Assembly: GCA_008694505.1 (NCBI GenBank)
Contig: VZDJ01007747.1
Location: 38,855,615-38,919,614 of the forward strand
Direction of reading: 5' to 3'
DNA length: 64,000 nucleotides
DNA from: Cyanoderma ruficeps
Taxonomy: Eukaryota > Chordata > Aves > Passeriformes > Timaliidae
Positions 52,501 through 63,050 of this stretch are shown here, piece by piece. The notes beneath the pieces were generated by a model that did no database searches, was not told the origin of the DNA, and worked only from the letters and a program-made list of their open reading frames with translations. A program made the position numbers and the translations under genes. Position 1 is the stretch's first letter; every line of letters begins with the position of its first letter.

Positions 52501-52586
52501 ATGCTGAAGACCACTACAGTTTGCAGAGCGGTTCGAGTGACGGAGGTTACACACATTCCCGCAGACTGAATGCCAGGCTCTCATAG
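16990..52586 (+). CDS. MXD4: MXD4 (MAD4), MAX dimerization protein 4; spliced CDS span, 6 exons, 205 aa
   Basis: This is a transcriptional repressor of the MYC/MAX/MXD network. It dimerizes with MAX on CACGTG and recruits SIN3-HDAC in the nucleus. Coding exons join(16990-17053,17643-17742,27076-27105,48178-48292,51310-51469,52438-52586) give an uninterrupted 205-codon frame; human MXD4 is about 209 aa. The SIN3-interaction domain is residues 1-28 ([20 protein letters not shown] onward). The bHLH is about residues 54-105, with basic-region E-box contacts H58, E62 and R66 in the family numbering pattern and the loop PLGPDSTRH. The leucine zipper has heptad positions L105, A112, L119, L126 and L133. 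An acidic, serine-rich tail includes VDIEGMEF. All introns are GT-AG. The ATG has a strong context (G at -3, G at +4). MXD1, MXD3 and MXI1 fit less well; the opening [17 protein letters not shown] and the tail are MXD4-type. No damage was seen. Confidence 0.97.
17054..17642 (+). other. MXD4: MXD4 intron 1 (589 bp)
   Basis: A short GT-AG intron lying wholly in or beside the CpG island. A T run of 9 at about 17230-17238 and a T-rich tract near 17461-17500 are the only simple features. Plus- and minus-strand open frames here come from GC-rich composition. Nothing else is supportable. Confidence 0.9.
17643..17742 (+). CDS. MXD4: MXD4 coding exon 2
   Basis: A 100-nt exon encoding the end of E22, residues 23-54 and two bases of R55. 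It reads [12 protein letters not shown], the conserved motif after the SID helix shared by MXD proteins, then a lysine/arginine-rich linker ([14 protein letters not shown]). The acceptor is CCCTAG|AAGC and the donor is ACAG|GTAATA. Confidence 0.96.
18100..18760. promoter_or_regulatory. Intronic CpG island, possible alternative MXD4 promoter
   Basis: Separated from the main promoter island by about 700 bp of lower CpG density, this GC-rich block is full of CpG (for example GGCGGCGCTGGG and GCCGCCGCCGCCG). A CACGTG E-box follows at 18752-18757. CpG blocks in early introns often mark secondary start sites. A candidate alternative first exon lies at its 5' edge. Confidence 0.5.
18130..18251 (+). 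other. Candidate alternative first coding exon of MXD4 (hypothetical)
   Basis: An ATG at 18130 (G at +4 but C at -3) opens 40 stop-free codons. They run into GG|GTGAGA at 18251/18252, a good donor match. Two bases of a codon remain at the donor, the same phase as the end of exon 2, so splicing to exon 3 (27076) would stay in frame. The result would be a protein of about 191 aa with an Ala/Gly/Arg-rich N-terminus, no SIN3-interaction helix and an intact bHLH-zipper. The phase match has a 1 in 3 chance of being accidental, and I have no transcript evidence. Confidence 0.25.
22490..22531 (+). repeat. Poly(T) homopolymer, 42 bp
   Basis: A run of 42 uninterrupted T residues inside intron 2. No AATAAA complement (TTTATT) follows within 40 bp, so it does not look like the poly(A) tail of a minus-strand retrocopy. 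Confidence 0.97.
24434..24477 (+). repeat. CT-rich then AT-rich simple sequence
   Basis: A short (TC)n tract followed by a TATA/CATA alternating tract in intron 2. This is low-complexity DNA only. Confidence 0.7.
27076..27105 (+). CDS. MXD4: MXD4 coding exon 3, 30-nt micro-exon (basic region)
   Basis: Encodes the last base of R55, then SSHNELEKH and two bases of R65. These residues include H58 and E62, which in the MAX/MAD fold contact the E-box bases. The acceptor is TTAATAG|GTC and the donor is CATAG|GTAAGT. The exon is a multiple of three and symmetrical in phase, so skipping it would keep the frame. Confidence 0.95.
   Translation, partial: VITQRTRKT
27545..27910. promoter_or_regulatory. 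GC-rich patch with retained CpGs in intron 3
   Basis: It starts about 440 bp after exon 3 and stands out from AT-rich flanks, with many CpG dinucleotides (for example GAGCCGCAGCCCGG, CCAGCGCCGGG, GGCGCCC, GCCGGGCCG). It could be an intragenic regulatory element or minor CpG island. No motif settles its role. Confidence 0.35.
31955..31980 (+). repeat. 13-bp tandem duplication
   Basis: AGTGTTAATTTAC is repeated perfectly at 31955-31967 and 31968-31980 in intron 3. Confidence 0.9.
37083..37107 (+). repeat. C8 then T15 homopolymer tract
   Basis: A run of eight C residues, then GC, then fifteen T residues in intron 3. Such tracts are prone to length error in assemblies. Confidence 0.85.
45613..45691. 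other. Poly(T) run followed by 60-N assembly gap
   Basis: Nineteen T residues (45613-45631) run directly into 60 undetermined bases (45632-45691). The sequence probably failed at the homopolymer. The true gap length is unknown unless 60 is an estimate. Confidence 0.99.
48178..48292 (+). CDS. MXD4: MXD4 coding exon 4 (helix-loop-helix core)
   Basis: A 115-nt exon encoding the end of R65 and residues 66-103. R66 completes the basic region. Helix 1 is [13 protein letters not shown], the loop is PLGPDSTRH, and helix 2 begins [14 protein letters not shown]. The acceptor is TTGCAG|GCGG and the donor is TCAAG|GTAAAA. Confidence 0.97.
48293..51309 (+). other. MXD4: MXD4 intron 4 (3.0 kb)
   Basis: A GT-AG intron, AT-rich. 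A stretch at about 50845-51040 keeps several CpGs and a TCF/LEF-like ATCAAAG (50942-50948) and may be a conserved noncoding element. Otherwise nothing is supportable. Confidence 0.85.
50845..51040. promoter_or_regulatory. Candidate intronic regulatory element
   Basis: About six CpGs lie in roughly 120 bp inside an otherwise AT-rich, CpG-poor intron. They sit beside ATCAAAG (50942-50948, TCF/LEF type), two TGATAA-like GATA cores and TTAAATATT. CpG retention hints at an element protected from methylation or under constraint. This is a guess from composition and motifs. Confidence 0.25.
51310..51469 (+). CDS. MXD4: MXD4 coding exon 5 (leucine zipper)
   Basis: A 160-nt exon encoding K104-Q156 and one base of E157. 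It carries the zipper [10 protein letters not shown] through [13 protein letters not shown], with heptad leucines at 105, 119, 126 and 133 and alanine at 112, then a serine/threonine-rich stretch ([15 protein letters not shown]). The acceptor is CTTTAAG|AAATTG and the donor is ACAAG|GTAATT. Confidence 0.97.
51470..52437 (+). other. MXD4: MXD4 intron 5 (968 bp)
   Basis: A short GT-AG intron with a T run at about 52310-52326. No other feature is supported. Confidence 0.9.
52438..52586 (+). CDS. MXD4: MXD4 coding exon 6 (acidic C-terminal tail and stop)
   Basis: Encodes the end of E157 and residues 158-205, then TAG at 52584-52586. It contains [17 protein letters not shown] and [11 protein letters not shown], an acidic tail typical of MXD4. 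It ends in an Arg-rich SRRLNARLS. The acceptor is TCTTTAG|AAGT. Confidence 0.97.
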
Positions 52587-52840
52587 TGCCTGAGTTACCC
52601 GCTCAACTCAGGACCATCTGACTGAAGCACTTATATATGAATATTCCAGAGGTGTCAACTGCCACTCTTCCGGGAAACCCCAACCACAATACTCTGACAT
52701 GGAGGTTTCTTACCCACGGTTCCCTGCACTGTAACCACAATATTAGATATTGTAAATCATGGGTTTGCTGCAGAGAACTGTGGTTAGGTACAGTTGTGAC
52801 TTAAAGCTAGCTTGATGTAGCCATCCTGCAAATTAAAGGA

Positions 52841-52960
52841 AATAAATTATGTCGTTCCATTCAAGAAGTATTAAATTCAAACTGTTGGAAGCATGACGTA
52901 AGGGAGTTTGACAGTTTATTTTGATTTTACAGAAAACATTTTCAAACATGGAAGAATAAA
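52841..52960 (+). terminator. Proximal poly(A) signal candidates (AATAAA x2)
   Basis: AATAAA is at 52841-52846 and 52955-52960. Use of either would remove more than 2 kb of 3' UTR. No strong GT-rich downstream element is obvious, so these rank below the distal pair. Confidence 0.4.
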
Positions 52961-53830
52961 TGAAACCTACAATGTGTTAGTGATTCAGAGATACAAAAAC
53001 CTAAAACTACTTTTTTGTGGTATTTTTTCATAAAAAAACTTCAAACCCAAAACATTTTGAATGCTGTATAGTGGGCTCCATAGAGTAAATTCTTTCAGCA
53101 GTTGTTGTTTGGGTGAAGCAAGGCAGATAAATCTTCAAATCTCAGATGATCTTTAGAAAAGGACATATTTACAAGTCACTACTGTACTTCTAAACGGGGG
53201 AAAAGCCAGCTCTAGTAATGACTTCATGTGGAATGATCTCAACTTTCTTTTGCTTTTTGTATTCAATATCCAACCAGCAGCAAATCATCCTATCCATGTT
53301 AACGGGAGCAGTAGAAAGCAACATGGCAGTTTTAACCTGTTACCATGGAATGGATGACATTTGAAGCATTTCAGTGGTTCTATGGGTTGTTGTTTTAATT
53401 TCTTTCTCTGAAGAATACAGAACTCAAGTGATCCAGCTTGTGATAGTTAATCTTTCCTTGCAAGGAAATGAAATCTCTGCTTGTATTTTTTTCTTTTCTT
53501 CTATTTACACATGTCAATACATTTTTATGGAAGGCATGGCTTAAAATTACAGTATTCAGCTAGAAGGTAATTAATTTTTTTTTCTTTTGCACACTATAAT
53601 TGCATTTTCTATTCTTAAAAAAGTGCAAAAAAATTAAAATGTATGCTGTAAAACAGCAAAGTTTATTTAGTACTCATCAAGCTGTTCAGAACATATTTAC
53701 CCAAATTGTAGCAATACTATGAAGATGTATTTTAATACAACTTCTGCTTAGTGAAGTCATTAGAGCTTGGCTTGCCGGGTAAGAAAAAAATGGACCAGTC
53801 TTTGCATTATCTGTTTAAAGAAGGTCTTTT

Positions 53831-53885
53831 AAAAAAATTTTAAAAAAAGAAGAAAAAAAAAGAAAAAGAAAAAAAAAAGAAAAAA
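53831..53885 (+). repeat. A-rich purine tract in the 3' UTR
   Basis: Mostly A with scattered G and one TTTT interruption. It is a likely internal priming site for oligo(dT), so cDNA ends mapping here should be treated with care. Confidence 0.85.
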
Positions 53886-55196
53886 GCTATAAACACTTTT
53901 AGGGAAGTGATTTTAGCAAGTGTAGTCTATATTTCCTGTAAGAGATTTTGTATTATATTTTCCTAAATGTTCTCATTTACTTGTATAAGGAGGGGAATGG
54001 TACAGACCCAGACCAGAGTCTCAGGGACTCTTCACCTTTGTCATATTGTGCCTTGGTGACCATTTATGTATGCCTCTCCTTTTCATTGTTTAAAGGACGA
54101 CTAAGCTTTGTTTCAAGACCCTCTGTTCAAATGGTCAGTTGTCCACCTTCTTATGGATGAAGCAGAGAGGTGTATTTATATCTTCACCCTCTCACAACTG
54201 ATTCAGTGTGGCTTTAAGTAAAATCATGAAATTAGGTTTTGGTGCGAGGGTTAATTGTCTTTGTATGAGCCCTCCCTTGGATTCTTCAGCACCCGAATCT
54301 ATTTTTTGTTAGCTTATAAAGTCAGGGTCTCTGTGAGACCAGTGCTCAGTGGCTTGGGAAACACAAATGTACTGTGTAAGGCTATGGGATCTCCAAGTGT
54401 GGTGCCATTTTTAGCATTCAGATACAAGACCTCATGACAGACTGACCATAATGATCAAAAGCAAAGGTTCAGTTGTTCTTTCAACATCTGACATGTGTCC
54501 TCCCTTTGGCTCTTACAACACGGAGTAGAAATATGAATACATTTTGTGGCAGCTTACAGATCCTTGTTTGCACTCTCGCTTACTGCTTGGAACTTGCCAA
54601 CAAGGAAACATATACATTTAATTTACATAACCTAATGGATGGCCACCCCTACTTTGGCTCTGGGGAGGGGCCTAAGGTTATCAACTCTGGCAGCTGAATA
54701 AGAAAACAATTAACCTTTTCTGTGATGCAGGTTTTGGTATTACGTTCTATACACCTTGCATATTACTAAAATCCTCATTGTTGGGGAGAGCACACAGCAA
54801 TATACTCATTGTGTGTAGCTGACAAGCAGCAGAAATTACTAGCTCCTTTGGTGCATATGTAACTAATTTCCAAATCATGGAAAAAAAATAAGAGTTTACT
54901 TTAACACACGACTGTTAACAGGAAAAAAAAAAAGAGGCTAGTATATTGTTGCTGTTCATTTATTATATAATGAACACATTCATGGATTGTAAAGTGTTTC
55001 CTTTCATGACAAGCAGCTCTTGCACAGAACCTCCTAATGAAAAGAGATTTGAAACTTACAGAAGGAAAAACGAGACTTTAAATTGAATATTATTGTATCT
55101 TAGGTCAACCTGAAATTTTCCTTTTAAAGATGAATGTGCTAACTTAATGAGTTCTTCCACGCTGGGTATCCATGGCTTTGTAGATCTTATATTTTC

Positions 55197-55233
55197 AATA
55201 AAAATGACTCGAATAATCTTGAGTGGAAATAAA
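55197..55233 (+). terminator. MXD4: Distal poly(A) signals of MXD4
   Basis: AATAAA is at 55197-55202 and again at 55228-55233, followed by a T/GT-rich stretch (about 55236-55260) typical of a downstream element. This is the best candidate for the main gene end. Confidence 0.7.
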
Positions 55234-55250
55234 AAGGGTTTATTTGTTTT

Positions 55251-58200
55251 TACTTTTTCAGTTATTACAGCTGGGAGCTATTACGCTGGTAAAGAAAAAT
55301 GACACCATACTGCCTGTGTCATTCTCCCTCGAGCACAGCCCAATTTAAGGTGGAATTTTCAAGCACAGCCCCTGGACAGCAGAGCCCCGTTAGAGGCAAT
55401 GGCACAGCAGTTCCTAGGGTGAGGTTTGAGGGCCGGGCTGTCCCCCCAGCAGAGCTGCAGTCCCGTGGGGACAGTTGGGGCTCTGACATTCCTTCAGGTT
55501 CTGCTGCTGAGCAGCCAGTGCAGCACTGCCTGTGGCCACACCTTGGGATGCAAAAAGTATTATTTTTATAATTTTTTCTCAGCTGGACACTTGTGTACGT
55601 GTGCCCCGTGAATGTGCACCAGTGTACCTGTGCCCACAGTGGGACTGCAAAAAGCAAACTGTTTGCTGCAAGATTAAATCCTGCCACCACCTTGGCAGCT
55701 CTGCCGTGTTGTCATGACCGCGCTTTTAGCAGGCGAGGAGGTGCTACCGCTCAGTTCATCCATTTCCTCTGCAGTTGCCACATCGGAAAAGGAGTAGGGA
55801 CAAGATTACAGGGCTGCTAGGTCGTTTTCTCTGTGGAAGGGGCTCTGGAGAGATGAAGTCATCGCAAAGTTCTTTTTATGGAGACGTGGAGGTTTGGCCT
55901 GTTTCCTGGGGGAGAAGAAGGGAAGGGCTTTCCCTTGCGGCACGCAGGTGTTGGAGGATACACGCCTCTGCACTGCTCCTGGATTAGTGCTTCCTCCAGC
56001 TCAGTGCCTGCACTCTGGTATCACCGGAGTGAGGCACAAAAAAACCCCAAACAAACAGCCTCAAATTGTTAGGCTTTTTCCTGCATATTCTTTGCTGCAA
56101 TTCTGAGGATGAATCCTTCACATCCATCCTCTCTCTGCCCAGCTTGTACCCTGCCAGGCTCATTGCAGCTGATTTATTTATCTTCTGAAAAGAGCAGGTT
56201 TGGCAGTAGAAGCTCTGCAACGCATTATTAACCAGAGACTGGATCCTGTATTGTCTTTTGCCAAGAACAAACTTGGTTCAGAGTGAGTTTTAGCAGGTTA
56301 AAACAGAAATAAAAAAGCCTCCAAAATCCATTAGAAGGACAGTTTTCTATGTGGTGTTTATACATTAGTTTCAATCCTAATTTATTAGTGTAAGAATTGG
56401 AGTAGGAAAAAACTGCTTAAAATTTAACACATCTAACTTGATCTAACAGAACTAAGACTGACTTCAGTGGTGTTACATTTGTGACATGGATGAATATGGG
56501 TTCAACTATATCACATGCATATAATAATAGAAGTTGAAAAAAAGTTACTCATTGACCTACAAATAAATAACAGTGAAAAATGCCAGTATTCTGAATATCT
56601 GACTGTATACTTCACATAACCCATTTCAGTGGATGAACCTAAAATGCCAGAAGAGGAGAACTGAGCAACAGAAAGAGGTGAAGTTAGAAGTATGGGCTCT
56701 GCCTGCAGACCTGCTCTGGGCAGGTACTTCTGCTTTTCCTGGAAGTACTTAAAACAGTCTCTGCTCCTGAACAGGTGTTTATTTCACCCTTTTACCGACT
56801 TTTTGGCAGACTGGTAATTAGTGGTGAAACTTTTCATCCTTGCAAATCAGCCATGTGGAAAGAAACACATTTTTGAAAAGAACCACATCATCACAGCTTT
56901 TAATTAAGTAATATTAATATTATAAATTCTGTTTTATGATGCTGCTGATAAAAGAATGTCTTCAAAACAAATTACTCTTTCATAAATCTGTTAAATTTGT
57001 TTTTAAATGGTAGAGGCCATTGGTTGTGTGTAGTATGAGCCAGTAACAGTGCTGATATTTAATCCATTAACTTACACTTTCCAAAATTGATGGAAGAATA
57101 ATTGAAACCTTTTAGGAACCCTTTAAGGAAGAGCTGTACTCCCTACAAATATTAATGGGGCAAACACAGAAATTAATTTTGCCAGCAATGAAAGGAGTCA
57201 ATTTGCTTAAGTGACTGCTTAAATGCACTGTTGTTAATTGGTAGCTGTAAAGAAAACATCCAAGTGTGTTCCATAGCTACCCAGAATTAAAATGCAGGGG
57301 ATATATGAAACAGAAAAGACCATTTGGTCACCTTGGCTGTTCTCCTCCTCTGAAGTATTGTAAATAAGCCCAGGAAAGGATTCCTGGGGAGGCATGGCCA
57401 GCTAGAGGCTTGCTGTTGGCAAAGCAGAGTGAAGATGCCCCAAGTTCAGAATTCCTTTCTTTCATTTTGCATGAGAGGCATAAACTGTGGTTACAGAGGA
57501 TTTATGGCATTGGAAGGGTCTGTGCAGTATGGATGTTTAAGATGAAATTTCGGTGCAGGTGAAGCACTGACTGAGAACCTTCTGCTGCTTACTGGTAAAA
57601 TTGTTACCTAAAGGTGTTAGCGAGTGGGTTCTGTGCCAGAGCCTCTGGGTCCCAGAGCCAAAGGAATGGTTCATAGTCTGTGAGATGCATTTTACTGTAT
57701 TATACAGATTCATTTGTACACACGTACATGGCGCTTGCTACGTTCGGTAGCACACGGAGTATTGTGTTGTATCATTATCTCGTTATAATATAAATACAAT
57801 TTTTTATACCTTTTTGTTGTGTTACTCAGGTTTTTTTTTAAACTTTCATCACTTGTTTTTTGTGCATAGTGTTTCTTCTCTTTGCAGTTCTTTACATATT
57901 GCAAATCTTTACATGTCAGCTTATTTCATGTCAGCTATTTCATAAAGAGCTCACTGACTTTTAGCAATTCAAATTAATAACATGTTATGAAGATTGGGGT
58001 GCTACTTAGAGTTCTTTTACACACACTGGCCCATTGAAACCCCAACAGTTATTAATCTTATTTGTCTCTAACCATGGGTGCTGCATAAATTTCCACTATT
58101 ACATTTCTGAAGACAAACTAACCTGTTTGCAAAGTGCAAATTGAAATGCATTAGTGTCTGTTCTAAGTAATTATACTTGAATCATTTCAGCTCTGTACAA

Positions 58201-61200
58201 GACATGGAAAAAAGCATTAAAAGGCAGCCTACAAGTTCTGCATGTTTATTTTGTCAAATATGAAAGTCACATCAGAAGTGATGTGCAGCCAGACAAAAAT
58301 GAGCATTTTAACTGATGAGAGATGAGAGGAGGGACGGAGCTGAAATCCTTCTGTGAATTACACTGTTTTACTCTCAGCTGCAGTGTGTGGCATCCCCTGG
58401 TTTGTGTTTCAGTTTGTCACACATGTTGTTCTTAAATACAGTGATATCTTAAAAATACAGAAATAGTAGTTTTACGTTGAAATCATGGCCAGTAGCTAGT
58501 TGATATGTTTATATTTGATTTGAATAAGCTGAGCTGATGAATCAGTAAGATACTTATGTGCAAAGCATAGTAAACTAATTTTTCTATGACAGTTTTCTTT
58601 GAAATCAACATTATCACAAAACAAACATAAAATCTAGCACTTAATAACTCAGTATAAATTAATCTCCAACAGAAAAAAATAGCTATAATAAAATTTTAGC
58701 AGTGCTGTACTTTATGACAGCACCAGTTTTCTCAGCACAAGAATTGCATTGGGTAAAAAAAATTATTATAAATGTGGTGGCACTATTTTTGTAAATCCTG
58801 TAGAGTTTATGATCTGTACAGCTTTGTTTATGACATTTGTCATATTATACCATTTGTTTATAAGAAAAATAAGTTTCCTTATTTCGCTAATGATGCATGT
58901 TTCAAATTTAATACTAAACATCCAAAAGCTTGCCTTGCCTATCAGGATGAAAATTGGAGTTTTCATTCAAAACACGGTCAGGAGAGTAAACAAACAATTT
59001 TCTGGGAAAAAAGAAAATATCCCTTTGAGCATTATATGTTTAAATACGTTAGGAATGGTAGCCCAAACGCGTAGGAGCTTCTTGTATATTTATGGTACTG
59101 AATTCAACAAAGCTGAAGGAAACTAATCACTCTGACCTGCTTTTCTGGGAATACAAGGTCTCAGAATGAAATCTACCATTCCTCTGGAGAGAAGATACAT
59201 GCACTTGGCAAAGAAAACAAGCTGGTGCCAAATTCCTGTCTTCTGACTTTGTTATAATAAAAGTTCGCATGGCACTTCAAAAGTTGTGCTTAATCCAGAA
59301 TACAAATTTGCTTAAAGCAATGAATTACATTTTAGGACAGGGTGCTTCCAAAGAGTGATTGTTGCTCCAACAATCTGCAGCAGGGACCTTTGCAATTCTG
59401 CTGCTGTGAGCAGATGTGTAATATGATGCAAAGTCAAAAAGCTTCTGTAGCTTTTTCACCAGCTAAAAGCCTATTTTTTTAGTTCACCAGCTAAAAGCCT
59501 ATTTCCTTGCCTCCTCTCTGTTGATTTTTTTTTCCAAAAACAAAACCCTAAAGCAGTAACAAGCAAACGACTTTGAGTTTTTCTTCTGACAGATGTATCC
59601 CAGTGGGAGGGTTTAGACTGGGCAGCTGCAATGTCTGTGTGGTGGCACTGCTGTTTGTTACAGCGTCTGAAGATGGGTAACCGAGAGCTCCTCTCTGAGG
59701 TGTCAGGCACAATGATGTCATATTTTGCAGTGGAACAAACACAACATGGTAGGGATGGAATACTGCAGAGCTTGCAGACATCCTTCCAGAAATATTTATG
59801 CCTTAATCTGCTGGAATTCACCATAAAACGGCTTGTAAAGGCAACATGCTATCTAAGCAGCCTCTCCAGTTCTAGGAAACAGATGCAAAACAACTGCTCC
59901 TAGAATGGAAAAAAAGGGTAAGGTAAGCCTTAATTATGTTTTGGCTGAACACAATAAAAAAAAAAGTGAATCAGAGGAAAACAATCTTGATGCAAAAGGA
60001 GCTGCAAAAGCAAATGCCGAAGCACATGGGTCTGAGGTTGGGTGGGAAAGGGGCTGTCAGAAATGCTGACGATATGTTTGTAGAAGGCTGTTGTTTAATT
60101 TCTGCCCTAAGAACTGATCGATGGTGTAACAGATGAAAATTTATTTCTCTTTAGAGGCTTGTTCTTTCAAAATGAGAATTTTAAGTGCACAGTGTTCTGA
60201 CCTAAAATATTTCAATTCTAGCCTGAATTCCTATGCCAGCGGGGATTATGAGATCATGTTGTCTGTCAACTCCTCTTTTGTCCATCTGTTCCCCTCCTCC
60301 TTTCCTTGATAACTTCTGAACCTTCTGGCTAATTTTCACCAAATTTGACAAAGCAGAGATAGAATGGAGCCTGCAATTAATAATCCATGATGAAAACTTT
60401 CATGGAAACTCCATGTCTAGGTAGAAAGAAATAAAGAAAATAAATTACTTCCTGCACTGAACATGGTTAAATTGAGCTCTTCCCTGTTTTCAAGCAGTGG
60501 CCACTGGCCAGCATGGACATAGCTCCAAACCTGCTACAGAATGAGCATGCAGTGCTGCTTTCCCAGGTAAACAGATGGGGACATAGGTTTCGGGAAAGGC
60601 CACAAAGGAGGTGAGACATCATAGCTGTGTAAGTCTGGAAAGAGGGAGTTCACACAGGGAACTGAAGGCATGAGTTGCAGCAATCCAGGCAGACAATTTG
60701 ATAGAAAAAAGAGAGGCAAACTTTTATCAGATGTATTTGTGGATTTCATTGGCAGAGCTGCCTTAGGACAACAGAATTTTAGGAATTTTTCAATGTGTTT
60801 AAAATTGGCTTTTACGCAGGTATTTTTTTTACACGAGTAACACTGATATTTATAAAAAAAACCCAAACCCCAAACCACAGCACTGAGAAGCACGAGTCTG
60901 CAAAATACCACTGTAGGAGAAGTTGATTTTGGTGTAAGTAACTGACTGAACTGAAACAGCAGAGCATTATGAAATAATGCTGAATGCTGGTGAATGCTTT
61001 TGTTCCTTCCCTGTCAGACAGACACAATGCACTCTATCTGCAAGATGATTTGAAAACTTCAGCCAGCCTAAATTGCAGCTGCAGATCAAGCTGTAATCTG
61101 ATGGGGAGGAATTCAACACTACAGCTCTTTTTGCCCATGAGAACTCACTGCCAGGTCAGGGTTAACTCTAAAAATGTCTTGCACAGACCACATTATACCA

Positions 61201-61439
61201 AAAATCAACATTTTGCACTTTGCAAGCAATACAGGGGCTGATTTTGATCAAGAAAACCTAATGTGAGCTTGCTTTAGCTGTGCTAAGGTGCAAGATGCTC
61301 ATTTCCCTGTGTTGGTTCATTTCAACAATTGCATTAAGTGAGATTAAAGAAGCTGCACATTTAGGACAAGTAGTAGGAGGGCTCAACCATGCACATACAG
61401 ACTGGGTCAATGCTTCATCTGGGTGAAATGCAGAGATAA
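55251..61439. other. Intergenic region between MXD4 and the next CpG island
   Basis: No gene is supported. The region is AT-rich with only short open frames. A 125-codon frame at 58749-59126 is AT-driven and unrecognised. A short direct repeat at 59455-59504 is listed separately. Confidence 0.65.
59455..59504 (+). repeat. 22-bp direct repeat, period 28
   Basis: TTCACCAGCTAAAAGCCTAT plus TT is repeated at 59455-59476 and 59483-59504, separated by TTTTAG. Confidence 0.95.
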
Positions 61440-61710
61440 CATTTCTGGACACAGTAAATTATTTCCTTTTAGAATAACTGGCCCTATGAACCACAACAAA
61501 AAGAAATGCCATTCTGAATTTAGTTTTTAGCAGTGCAGAGGATCTAATTCAAGAGCTATTAGTGGCTGAGCTGCTCAATAGTAGCAACCACAATATAATT
61601 AAACATAACACTAAGATAAATGCAAGACAAATAAAGCAAACAGATACACAGATACTCAATTTTAAGAAAACGATCTATGCAAAAATGGGGGGAAATGCCA
61701 ACCCCCCCCA
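61440..61710 (+). mobile_element. Old CR1-like LINE fragment, endonuclease C-terminal region
   Basis: In the frame starting at 61514 the plus strand reads LNLVFSSAEDLIQELL, then about ten codons on SSNHNIIKHN, then TQILNFKK. This follows the CR1 ORF2 endonuclease signature, whose pattern is L-DLVFTN-EEL, then SDH-(I/V)-F, then TLNFRR. Sequence before it (NYFLLE) also fits. Stops and a diverged SDH motif (SNH) show it is inactive. Ends are approximate, and I could not follow it convincingly past about 61710. It is a different, older part of the element than the two 3' fragments in this window. Confidence 0.65.
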
Positions 61711-62639
61711 AAAAAACCCCACCAAACCAACTCTAAATGAGCAGTTCCAAACCAAGAAGCCTGCAAACACCCAGAAGGCTTAACAAATACAGTTCTAGAA
61801 GCCAAGGTAAAATGTCTGACATAAATAGAAAAACGTGGCATAAACCTCCCCCTGCTTGCATGATTCCACAAGAAATTTAAGGAGGCTATTGCAATGCACA
61901 TGGGGAAGCCCAGGAAAATGTGGCATGTGAAATGTAAGGAGGAAGTGAAGACAGCTAAAGTCAAGGAGTGGCTGATGAAGGATGTTCAGAGTTTTAGTGA
62001 CAAGTTTACTTGATGCTTGTCTAAGAACCAGCCTTTGCAATGCAGAGGTCCCACAATCTATGTCGAGAGCTTTCTGGTAACTTCATGGGCAGCAGCAGCC
62101 AAAAAGCCAAGAAAACAAGGAGCATTGTAAGGAAGGCACTGGAAATGAGGATTCCGTAGAAAACCTCAGTACACCCATGCCCTGAGGACTCTGTGCAGTC
62201 TTGTGTCTGCACCATGAACAAGGCACAGGGATGCAGTAAAAGGTTCAGAGGAAGATGTTGGGAACAATGTGAGGAATGAAGCACTGGCTCTACAGAGGCC
62301 AAATTTTAGGACTCTCCAAACTGGAAAGGACAAAGCTGAAGGAAAATGCTCTGGTTTGTAAATTGCCATGAATGCTATGAGTAAGGTACATGCAGAGGTG
62401 GCAGTGACCAAATCCTGAAATGCTAGCGCCAAGAATCATTTGATGGGTTTTGGAGAGAGCTACAAAACAATTAGGAAAGCATCTTTTCAAAAAGCACTTG
62501 ATGTTCTGGGACGTTGCCTTGTGAAGTTATGTGTCAGCATGTTCAAAAATGCACCAGGCAGATCCAGGGACATAAAGCCCATCAATTACCGGAAGAACTA
62601 AGCAGGGGTGGGAACCAGCAACACAGCAACTTTGGGTAC
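61711..62639. other. Unassigned intergenic stretch next to the CpG island
   Basis: Moderate GC, with broken open frames on both strands. It may be more of the decayed CR1 element, but I see no motif to support that. No gene is called. Confidence 0.4.
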
Positions 62640-62902
62640 GGATGGCGAAGTGCCCGCCGCTAGCCTCGTCTGGGCTTCAAAGAATCTGGTGGGCACGGCG
62701 GCCAAAGCTGGGCGACATCAACTGCGCTCAGGCCTGCCCCATCCTTCCCCTCGCGTGTGCTGGGCAGGGGGAACGGAGAGCAAGGGCTGCGGAGAGCTCA
62801 AGGGACGCGCCTGAGGGGGCTGCGGGGACGGCACCAAACGATCCGGCCCCGAGCGACCGCCCTGAGGGGAAGCACGGCCGGACAGTGGGAGCCCCGCCCC
62901 CG

Positions 62903-62910
62903 TGACGTCA
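62903..62910. promoter_or_regulatory. Perfect CRE, TGACGTCA
   Basis: The palindromic CREB/ATF site lies two bases after a GC box in the downstream CpG island. Motif only; binding is inferred. Confidence 0.6.
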
Positions 62911-62944
62911 CCGGTCAGCGCGCGGGCAGCGAGGCGGAACACTG

Positions 62945-62956
62945 CGCGCGTGCGCA
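62945..62956 (-). promoter_or_regulatory. NRF1 motif
   Basis: The reverse complement reads TGCGCACGCGCG, a full match to the NRF1 consensus YGCGCAYGCGCR. NRF1 sites are common in CpG-island promoters of housekeeping genes. Confidence 0.6.
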
Positions 62957-63050
62957 TGGCCCCCGGCAGTGGAGCGGGCGCGCGCAAGCGCGGTGGGCGG
63001 AGCAGGGCGGGGACATCGCGCGCGTGGCGGGCGGTTCGAGCTGTGGGCGC

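Larger units (their letters stand above)
52587..55250 (+). other. MXD4: MXD4 3' untranslated region (about 2.6 kb)
   Basis: It runs from the stop codon to the paired poly(A) signals near 55.2 kb. It is AT-rich, has no credible open frame and includes an A-rich purine tract (53831-53885). Earlier AATAAA hexamers at 52841 and 52955 could give a short 3' UTR of roughly 0.3-0.4 kb. The exact cleavage position is inferred. Confidence 0.75.
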
